64,000 bases of DNA. Origin: Protopterus annectens. Its lineage: Eukaryota > Chordata > Ceratodontiformes > Protopteridae. Under the pieces are notes generated by a model that was given only the letters and a program-made list of their open reading frames with translations, had not been told where the DNA came from and did no database searches. The position numbers and the translations under genes were made by a program. Where the stretch lies: positions 630,657,993-630,721,992 of the forward strand of contig NC_056743.1 in NCBI RefSeq assembly GCF_019279795.1. The letters run 5' to 3'. Position 1 is the stretch's first letter; the number at the start of each line of letters is the position of its first letter. Of this stretch, positions 56,021 to 64,000 are shown one piece after another.

Positions 56021-56364
56021 CGACAGCGCGAAAATTCAAAACATAAAAAAAAAGAAAGCAAAAAAATTGGAAATGAAGAGGTGCCACTCGGGAATTGTGG
56101 CACCCCTTCATTTTGACCCCACAACTCGGTAAAAACCGAGTAATTCGGGACGGTTGGGAGGTCTGGCCAGTAGTTTTAAGCACATTTGCATGAAAGGAAC
56201 AGGACTACTGTAGCTGAAATTAAAATCTTCAGCTTTTTGCCATAGGAAGTTAAACAGCATTCACTGTCACTAAGCATTGTTGGGTGATACTAACTTCCTT
56301 GAAAATACCTTGACAAAGGGGCTTTTGATGGGGCATTTCTGTCCATATAAGTTGTGTGTTGTGT

Positions 56365-56809
56365 CTTCTTCTTTCGGCTGCTCCCATTAGGGGTCGACAC
56401 AGCGGATCATCTGGTTCCACTTCTTCCAGTCCTCTGCATCTTGCTGTGTCATACCAACCACCTGCATGTCCTCTTTCACCACATCCATGAACCTTATCTT
56501 AGGCCTTCCTCTTTTCCTGTTACCTGGCAGCTTCATCCTTAGCATCTTTTTTCCAATATACTCTGCATGCCTCCTCAGCACATGTCCAAACCAACGTAAT
56601 CATACCTCTCTGGCTTTGTCTCCAAACCTTCCAACTTGGGTTGACCCTCTAATATACTTATTCCGAATCCTGTCCACCCTCTTCACACCCAGTGCAAATC
56701 TTAACATTTTTAACTCTGCCACATCCAGCTCTGACTCTTGCCTTTTTGTCAATGCCATCGTCTCCAACCCATATAACATAGCTGGTCTCACTACCCTCTT
56801 GTAGACCTT
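56365..56809 (-). mobile_element. RTE-type LINE, 5'-truncated 3' end
   Basis: Flanked by gttgtgtgttgtgt (56351-56364) and gttgtgtattgtgt (56810-56823). The minus strand encodes the C-terminus of the ORF: RPAMLYGLETMALTKRQESE, LKMLRFALGVKRVDRIRN, RRHAEYIGKKMLRMKLPG, RKRGRPKIRFMDVVKED and a stop after RCVDP, in two registers. The 3' end reads gggagcagccgaaagaagaa, matching the 3' terminus I know for vertebrate RTE-like elements. Probably the same family as the element at 1-5590. Confidence 0.85.
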
Positions 56810-57130
56810 GTTGTGTATTGTGTATGATTCTATTTTTTGATCAGATTAAACATGTGAAAAAAGGGTTGCTAGAATAGTGGTAAAAATGGGGGTGTCAAGC
56901 AGAGGGTAGGACAGAAGGGAAAGAAAACAAGAATTTGAAGGAAGGTGGTGGGAGAGCACCATAGCTATTCACTTCTTCAGAAAATAAATACAGTATTGTA
57001 CACACAATTTCTTGACTTTGATGAGTCACCACACCAAGGATGGGCAACAACAGAAGAATGAAGTATAGCCAATTGGACTAAATCAAGTGTGTCAAGATGA
57101 CACATAAGAAAAATTGAGAGCTATTTATGT

Positions 57131-57132
<2 letters not shown>

Positions 57133-57184
<52 letters not shown>
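57133..57184. repeat. (TA)n microsatellite
   Basis: TA run directly at the 3' border of PLE-8. Confidence 0.96.
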
Positions 57185-57191
<7 letters not shown>

Positions 57192-57295
57192 ACCACCAAA
57201 AGGAAGCAGCAATTCAATCAACATAGAGGCTTTTTCCAGCTAATAATCTAAACGTCAATGCTGAGTTAGAACTTCTTTATTTCAAAGAATAAAAC

Positions 57296-57333
57296 GTGAG
57301 CGCTTTTGCAGAGATACTCTCTGCTTCTTCAGA
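57296..57333 (-). ncRNA. Hammerhead-like motif, PLE-8
   Basis: Minus strand: CUGAAGA (one change), perfect 7 bp hairpin GCAGAGA-GUA-UCUCUGC, AAAAGCGCUCAC (one change). Confidence 0.55.
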
Positions 57334-57611
57334 CATTACAAAATCAAGCAGCCATCATCAGTTATATAGCAAACATCAATCAAGCAATGATTCAATTAAC
57401 CAAATTAGCTACAATCTTAGAATTACTACTTGGTAGTACTGTTGAAACAGCCTGCTTCTATAAAAACCTAAAAACACATTAGATACCAAAGTATCCTATA
57501 TAACACTTAGCAAAAAGTACACCAACTAAAACAAAAACATAAACATTACGATAATACATAACTTTAAAATAAATATATATAAAACCCCTAAAATATGAAT
57601 CTTGAGCCCAT

Positions 57612-57983
57612 CTACTGGAGGGCTCTGGCTTTAAGAACCGGCTTAATAGTAACACTTTCATTTATACCCCTGCCCCTGTGTGCTGCCAGTCTAAAGATCC
57701 ATTTTAACTCAGCCTGTTCTGTTAGATTAACAATATCACCCAGCCTAATGTTAGGATATTGTACATGCAATACTTGATAATAAAATATATGATCAGATCC
57801 TTCTAAAAGTATATGCTTAGCTGGCGCACTACAATCTTGCTTCCTTTCTAAACAATATACATGGTCTCTAATCCTCTCTCTTAATGATTTGTTGGTCTTA
57901 CCAACATAGTATTTAAAACATTTGCCACAGTAACATACACAATATTGCGCATGTTGCAAGTACTGTGATTCCTCAATTCCCAT
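57612..57983 (-). pseudogene. PLE-8 GIY-YIG endonuclease
   Basis: CYCGKCFKYYVGKTNKSLRE then RIRDHVYCLERKQD, with HILLEGSDHIFYYQVLHV and a C-terminal VTIKPVLKARAL. The YIG strand, helix Arg and later His are visible; the GIY strand lies at the break with the upstream frame. Confidence 0.85.
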
Positions 57984-58456
57984 AGATATCCTGTATCCGG
58001 GTTCTTAAAGAAACGGGATTCATCTATAAATATACATTGCGGACAACTACCACATTTCCTTGTGCCAAATGGCACAAAATTTTCCACTGACGATGGACAA
58101 GCACCTATATTCCTATAGCAAAGATGTTGCTTTAAACATTTCATATTTTTATAAGTAAACAATGGTTTGTCACCCACTAAGTTTCTTGTTTTCTCATCAA
58201 CCAATAAAATATTCCAGCTAGCCACTATTGCTTGTTTAATCTTTTCTGTGTTGCCACCGAATAGTAGCAACACTGATAAAGATCTATTAGAGCCAGCGGC
58301 TGGAACAGTTTCTATCTTTTTCTCTGAGAAATAAGGTTTGGCTCTAGTGCCCCTCATCCCCGAAACTTCAGCGTATCTCTCAACTATAAGTTTTTCCTCA
58401 TAGCCTCTGGATAAAAAATCTGATTTTAGCCTATCCAACTCCTCTTGTAATCTCAC
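57881..58456 (-). pseudogene. PLE-8 RT thumb to zinc linker
   Basis: 191 codons: LQEELDRLKSDFLSRGY, MRGTRAKPYFSEKK, FTYKNMKCLKQHLCY, then KCGSCPQCIFIDESRFF (C-x2-C-x2-C linker) and STCNMRNIVYVTVAN at the nuclease start, after which the register changes. Confidence 0.82.
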
Positions 58457-58602
58457 TTCCTCACAGCACTTTCACAATATTCCCAAATATGGATGGATTG
58501 TGCATGCTATTCCTATGCAAAAAAGAAGCTCTATAACAAGCCTTCCTATAAACAGTGGTTTTAAACTCAGAACCCTCTTTATACACAGATACATCCAAAA
58601 AA

Positions 58603-59157
58603 TCAATGCTTTTCCAAGAATGTTACAGTAAATCTAAGAAATGAACTACTGCTATTCAAGTTCATATGAAAGGACTTGAGACTATCCACAGTGCCATGCC
58701 AAATGAAAAAAAGATCATCCACAAAACACCTATAAAACAGAATTTGGCCATTGCCTAGCAAATGGTTCCTTTCCCATGCCACCATGACCAAATTCACATA
58801 GGCGTTGGCACAGCTAGTGCCCATCGCTATCCCTTTCTTCTGTAAATAGCAACCTTCATCAAAGAAAAACACATTGTTCTCCAAAACTGTTTCAAGTAAT
58901 ATAGTAATAAAGTCTGCTTTAACAACGTCAACTAAACCACTATCCAATAACAATTCCCTAACCATCTTAACTCCATTTTCATTAGGAATGCAAGTAAACA
59001 ATGATTCTACATCCATTGTGACTAATAATAGATCTTGTATTGAGTCAACATTCCTAGCAAAATCATATAGATCTGATAAAAACTGTTCAGTGTCCCTTAA
59101 TACATAGATATACCTCTGAAGTACTTGTTTTAATTCAAAATCTAAATAAATAGACAT
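58603..59157 (-). pseudogene. PLE-8 reverse transcriptase, palm
   Basis: 184 codons: LLVTMDVESLFTCIPNENG (motif A), NNVFFFDEGCYLQKKGIAMG then TSCANAYVNLVMVAWERNHL, and FYRCFVDDLFFIWHG with the catalytic Asp pair. Residues resemble PLE-6 (AWERNHL against QWERKHL), suggesting a related but distinct family. Frame lost in the thumb. Confidence 0.87.
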
Positions 59158-59603
59158 TGGCTCAGTTCAATACATAAAACTATATGACAAATACATAAGT
59201 ACACCTTGGCTATATCCAGATATGATAGGAAGGCATTAATGTGTCATAGAATCAATCACCTACAATGGTATGATGTGACCAAGAATCATGTATGTCACTG
59301 TGCCATATCAGATATCTGTTTTCTAAGGTAATACTTGCATTTGAAAAAATGTGATTGTTAATGTCATGCAGTATTGCAGTTAATATATTATAAATAATAT
59401 TCTGAAAAAATCTAATGTGTGTTTCTGAGTAGTGAACCCACAGGCAATTAAATAGATGTGTTCATTGCCTAATGCAATCACCAATAGCATTGGAACAGGC
59501 TTGTCTGCTTGATACAAAGTTAAGGTATGCCTGCAGAAGATTATATACAGTAATGGAATGAAAATGCTTCCCTGCCTTGCATACTGACCTGTTGTATACT
59601 TAC

Positions 59604-59663
59604 CCATTTTTCAATGAGCTGACTTAGTCTCTGCTGATGTGCCTCAAATTTTCTCTGCTGCAG
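59604..59663 (-). pseudogene. Open splice-flanked exon remnant, copy 2
   Basis: Bounded by tactgtacag and gtaagtata on the minus strand and open throughout: LQQRKFEAHQQRLSQLIEKW, a short amphipathic helix. It aligns with the broken exon at 10286-10354. Both splice signals are conserved between copies. Confidence 0.5.
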
Positions 59664-59815
59664 CTGTACAGTAGAAAAAATTGAAATTAGAAAGCATGAT
59701 AAATAACTGAATTGGCTGGCCAATTAATACCATATTATGGACTATTGATGGGTCAGTATAGTTACACAAGTGAGAGGTGTTTGCAGTCATAAATACATCC
59801 TCCCATCAGCTCAGG

Positions 59816-59988
59816 AGGTCCTGCTTGTACCTCTTTATGTCACTATAGTGCTGATGACATTGTGTGGGAGTGGATGCCAGTGCACTGAAGACAGCATGAG
59901 ACCCAGTATATTCCCCCTGCAGTAGCCTCTAGCTGCAGTGCTTCACAAGGAGTGGCACAAAAATCTTGAACTCCTCAGCATTCCACAT
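59816..59988 (-). pseudogene. Myb/SANT-like domain remnant, copy 2
   Basis: From an ATG at 59986-59988 the minus strand reads MWNAEEFKIFVPLLVKHCS, one in-frame stop, then RLLQGEYTGSHAVFSALAST and PTQCHQHYSDIKRYKQDLLS, ending in TGA. The W..EE.......L..H..LL.G pattern and the QC-HYSD-K-KQDLL end match a Myb/SANT-like domain and the copy 1 remnant at 10782-10990. Confidence 0.5.
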
Positions 59989-60479
59989 TTGTGCTCTAAA
60001 TGGAATACTATCCGTATCATCTCAAGCCATGTTTGCAGCAGTCAAGCTCGAAATATGTGTCTGAATTGCCACCGAATTCTAATCTTGTTTGCAACAGCTT
60101 GTGTGCAAAGATGTATTTGTGTAATTGGAACCACATCAATGTCTTGCCAGACACATTGGCACTGATTATGTCAAGAAGCACAGAAGGTATTAAAAATGGC
60201 AGCAAGATTTGGCCATGTGTGATGCTCAAACTATTGAGACATACCAATGTTAAACACTGAAATGATTTATGGTGTTTGTTATAATCATCGTTGTTTGGAG
60301 GAAAAATGGCATGACTTGTGACCTATTGAGCTTTTGGGACTTATGCATTAATACAATTGAGTAGTACTACCTGAAAATCAAACCCATGAGAAAAAAAAGA
60401 TCAAATGTTAAACTTTGCTTATTAGCTGTCATTGTCACAGGAGTACTTACTTTTAGCATAGTAAGTAGAGGTATAAACA

Positions 60480-60904
60480 TTTAAGAATGAGTGGAGATAT
60501 ACTTCAGAGATGCTGCATGTCTGCAACTCTACTTAGTCATGGGACTGCATTTCTATGTAAAAAGCAGTATTTGTGTTTATGATTATGTTTCAAGTGCATG
60601 CATTTGCATTACCTGAGTAGTACATGGTGTGTTAGGTTACATACATACTTTATAAGACATACAGTCATAAACACATAATTATGATATGTGATAAGTCATA
60701 AGAATTATAACAAAAATATTGTTGACATCATCCATATGCATATGTATTCTAAATCAAATACATTGTCACGTTTAACATAATTTACACACATTAAATTGGG
60801 CTTCTATAGCAAGCATTAATGAAACATTTGTTGCAATAAACATAGTTATGATACTCATGTGCATATACTATGGCATTACTTATCAAAATGTGACAAATTT
60901 CATT
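60480..60904. other. Unassigned A/T-rich DNA in copy 2
   Basis: No gene or repeat recognised. Confidence 0.5.
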
Positions 60905-61960
60905 CTGACCCCCTTTTGTAAAAGTATCTGTCAACTGGATTCAAACATTGTATCAGCTGCCCTCTTTCTTTAAGCTTGCTTCACTTACACCTTGTACCAT
61001 GGGGATCATTAGCTGACAGGTGAAATTTATTCCCGGTATATTATCCAGAGTGTAGACATCCACACATTAGTGCCAGAATCATTTGTACTACAGAAGGTGG
61101 ATTAAATTAAATTTTTTATTTTTTCCATAGGAAGTGAAGCATGTTTCCACTCTGCTGACTGGAACAAAAATGCAAAAGGCATTATAAAAAATTAAAAATT
61201 AAAAAAAGGACCAAATTAAATTATTTAATGGATATGTGTGGCATTGGCATGACACAGTCATCCTTTTCACATATGCTTGCACCATCACAAGTAGCATTTT
61301 AGGCTACACATAACCAGGATTTCATGTCATGGCAATTGTTCTGAAAGGGGACACAGACAAAGGACAGGAGGTCATTCTTACCACAGCACATACAATTACT
61401 TATCAAAGTTTACAAAATTTTATGTTTCATGGTGACAAATTGTGACATATGGATACTTTCTCCAGCTTATATGACGCATATGTCCATGTTACTCATGTTA
61501 CTACTTTTGTGTTAGCACACTGTAAAAATTGATATCTTACAACATCCGTAGCACATATTATTATTACTAATGAGAAGAGGGATGTAGACTACAGGTAAGA
61601 TATTTTGCATGTTTTACAGACTTTAGTTTGATCATTTCAGATACTGCATTGGGTGTCAATAGTTATTCTAAATCTAACAATAAAAAAATTCTGTAAACTG
61701 GATTTGAATCTACATCACCTGTCTTATGTCTCTACATCTACACTCACCTCTCATTCACATTGTGCCACATACTTATCTGATAGGTGGAATTTTCTTCCCT
61801 AAGTACTATCCAGGGTGCTGAAGTTCATGCGACTGTGCCAGGCTTGTATGTACTACAGAAGGCAGCCCAAACTAAATTTTTCACTTTTTCCTTTAAGAAG
61901 TGAATTGTAGTTCACTGCTAGGGGCCAATGCCAGTACAGAGCACACAATGCAAAATGGCA
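60905..61960. repeat. Local tandem duplication, period about 780 bp
   Basis: 60905-61180 and 61690-61960 share, in order, an antisense tRNA-like block (actggattcaaacattg; actggatttgaatctac), 'gacaggtgaaatttattccc' against 'gataggtggaattttcttcc', 'tatccag.gtg', 'tactacagaaggtgg' against 'tactacagaaggcag' and 'tccataggaagtgaa' against 'cctttaagaagtgaa'. Both are diverged, so the duplication is old. Confidence 0.65.
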
Positions 61961-62188
61961 CACAAATGATGAAGAGAAAAGATAAGCAGGTTTTACTGAA
62001 ATAGAGGAATAATTATGAAACAAGTAGTTAAAATAATAATTTCTTATAGTCCATCAACTTTGTTGTGTTTCAACATGAGCATATGCTCCTTAAACATCGT
62101 TATGTTCATACAAACACCACCATCTCTAGTTAGAACCTCAGGAGAGCAGGGCATTTTTAAGACACACTTGAAATTCTAATCAGTATGT

Positions 62189-62484
<296 letters not shown>

Positions 62485-63130
62485 TACTGTGAAGATAAAC
62501 AGGAGGTACATATACTCAAGATGTGACATAATATCAGTTGATATAACAGGTGCAACAGAACCAAGTTCTCACCGTTGTCTTGTGAAATGTGCAGCTAGAT
62601 GTGTGGATGGCAGTGATACTGGCATGGGGAAGATAATCTTTTCTCATACAATATAAAATAAAAAAAAAATGAACATTGCACCTCTTGTCTTCTGTTTATT
62701 TTGTGAGCATCATTCCATTATCTATACCTCCCTAATAGGACTGTTTTGTTCTTTGCTTTTCAGTAAATATGTTTCCATAAGTAATCAACTTCCTTAGAAT
62801 TGCAGATACAATGTACTGAGAGGCAGAAACTGTTGTTGTAAACATTTCATATAAATGTTAAGAATGTTCCTCTACTAAGTCAGTCAATTTATTTACAACT
62901 TTTTTGTAAGTCCCATCTCCTTGACACACCCTTGGTAAGTGTACAACAAAGTGGACTGAGTATGAAAACCTGATTGGTGCTTCAGTTGCACTAATAATTC
63001 ACACTTTCAGGCACTTAACAGGTAACACTTCTCAGTGCTTGTCCTTGCAGAAGTAGGGTGTGTGTATGCAGTTGTGTAGATCCATACACCATGTTTGCAT
63101 TCCTTGCACTTACTGCAGATTTTGGAAATC

Positions 63131-63462
63131 ATGTTACTGTTGTAAACATATTGATGTATTTTAACTTTCAGTTTGGTTTGCATTTCAAAATACACGTATT
63201 GTTTTACTGTCTGCAATATTCTCTGCAGCTATTGGCATGGGCATGATTACCACAGCTATTTGTTGACCTTTCAGAATTCTGTACATAATGATGGCAGTTT
63301 AATAGAAATGGTCTTGAAAGCTGACTACTTTTTTCTGAAGATTGTTTTATTACTTATTTTCAGGGTCAGAGGTTTCTGCATTATTGGATGCATACTCACA
63401 TGAAGCCTTCCTTCCTCATGTATTTTGTTTATGATGGATAGATCCATTCATAGATTTTGTTT
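63131..63462. other. Unassigned DNA at the right edge of copy 2
   Basis: Similarity with 13131 onward becomes too weak to follow. No gene seen. Confidence 0.4.
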
Positions 63463-64000
63463 TGGTTTATTATTTATTTATTTATTTGCAATTTGATTAC
63501 CAGGGAAGTCCACTGGGCCAAATTGACCCATTTTCAGTGGAGGCCCGGGGAGAAAAGCTCCAAGATGCATTATGCAATTTAGATACAAATGATAGTTAAT
63601 ATTAAAGATCTTATGTCGAATAGTTACTCATAAATGCATTCAATATCATGCATAGTTAACAAATTCATTAAGTTTGTAGGTAGGGATCACATAGTTTCAT
63701 TTGAGGAAAACAGATATGGGTTAGGTGTGGAAACAGTTTATATACAAACCTTATAAGAAAATGTAAATACACTTTACATACACACATCAACAGTAGAATG
63801 CTATTTACAATATTTACAAGGTTGGGCTGTGTGAGGGTAGCTGTAGGAGGTTAGAGCTTAGAGCGAAGCTATAGAAATTGTTGAGAGCTTAGATAGGCTC
63901 ATAGGAAGATAACTATGTGAGTTGTAGAGTTTGGGAACCAGAGCAAGAACCCCCTTGGATTAGGTTGGGTGAAGGCAGGTACATTTCCATTTAGTGGACA
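63463..64000. repeat. Dispersed repeat, left end with (TTTA)n
   Basis: Starts with (TTTA)n at about 63466-63488, then 'gggaagtccactgggccaa', 'ttcagtggaggcccgggga', which recur in diverged form at 25500-25580. A simple-repeat border like this suggests the 3' end of a minus-strand LINE that continues beyond the window. No coding frame is visible. Confidence 0.45.

Larger units (their letters stand above)
52189..56165. mobile_element. Unclassified 4 kb TIR element, 8 bp target duplication
   Basis: Copy 1 is uninterrupted at the matching point, so borders are clear. The left end is catacctctcaacc and the inverse of the right end is cagacctcccaacc (12 of 14 match). Flanking 8-mers are ggcagtag (52181-52188) and gccagtag (56166-56173), one mismatch. 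An 8 bp duplication with C-A-starting ends fits the hAT superfamily, but no transposase frame is visible, so it is non-autonomous. Contents: a tRNA-like stretch (53140-53225), tandem repeats (53245-53640), a nested smaller element (54309-54645), a (CA)n run and a G/C-rich right end with a strong inverted repeat. Confidence 0.65.
57185..59160 (-). mobile_element. PLE-8: 5'-truncated Penelope-like element
   Basis: Minus strand, with RT from motif A onward, zinc linker, GIY-YIG, 3' UTR and hammerhead-like motif, then (TA)n. The 5' end is cut inside the RT fingers near 59160, where copy 2 host sequence resumes. No convincing target-site duplication was found, because the left flank is a microsatellite. 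At least two breaks in the coding region. Confidence 0.85.

Overview
The window looks like intergenic or intronic DNA of a repeat-rich vertebrate genome. The signs are long (CA)n and (TA)n microsatellites, a CR1-type LINE with an esterase-type ORF1, an RTE-type LINE, SINEs with a tRNA head and V-type core, a PIF/Harbinger transposase and many Penelope-like elements (PLEs). No bacterial signals (operons, Shine-Dalgarno sites, CRISPR) are present and I find no intact host gene. PLE abundance plus CR1, RTE and Harbinger fits an amphibian, fish or other non-mammalian vertebrate; I cannot name the species.

Layout. 1-5590: an RTE-type LINE (minus strand) split by PLE-1 (670-5071). 5596-7745: (TA)n, a short motif cluster, and PLE-2 truncated at both the sequence and coding level. 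7745-13130: copy 1 of an old multi-kilobase duplication containing Myb/SANT-like exon remnants, a V-type SINE and two short hammerhead-bearing PLE insertions (PLE-3, PLE-4). 13130-18930: old DNA with a PIF/Harbinger transposase pseudogene at 16113-17013. 18935-28340: a CR1 3' end, microsatellites, MITE-like elements and a second SINE. 28343-36310: a CR1 LINE with duplicated 5' leader, split by PLE-5 (31146-34072). 37150-39060: degenerate tandem repeats with antisense tRNA-like modules. 39076-48374: PLE-6, a 9.3 kb inverted dimer (palindrome) with one target-site duplication round the whole structure. 48390-63130: copy 2 of the old duplication, into which PLE-7, a 4 kb TIR element, an RTE fragment, PLE-8 and a 290 bp (CA)n have been inserted. 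63463-64000: the tail of a dispersed repeat.

The unifying theme is Penelope-like retroelements. Eight insertions from at least six families carry reverse transcriptase and a C-terminal GIY-YIG endonuclease, with a C-x2-C-x2-C linker in front of the nuclease. I find thirteen copies of a motif with the hammerhead-ribozyme layout (CUGAUGA-like box, hairpin, GAAA-like box, short palindromic stem AGCGCU). Three copies keep the core boxes unaltered. Nearly every insertion can be bounded by a 13-20 bp target-site duplication, giving an order of events: the host duplication and LINEs are oldest, and the PLEs inserted into them are younger.

The coding regions are remnants of mobile elements and do not work as a pathway. 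The most complete are the 666-codon RT/endonuclease frame of PLE-5 and the two RT frames of PLE-6. All comparisons were made by eye; no alignment or database search was run.
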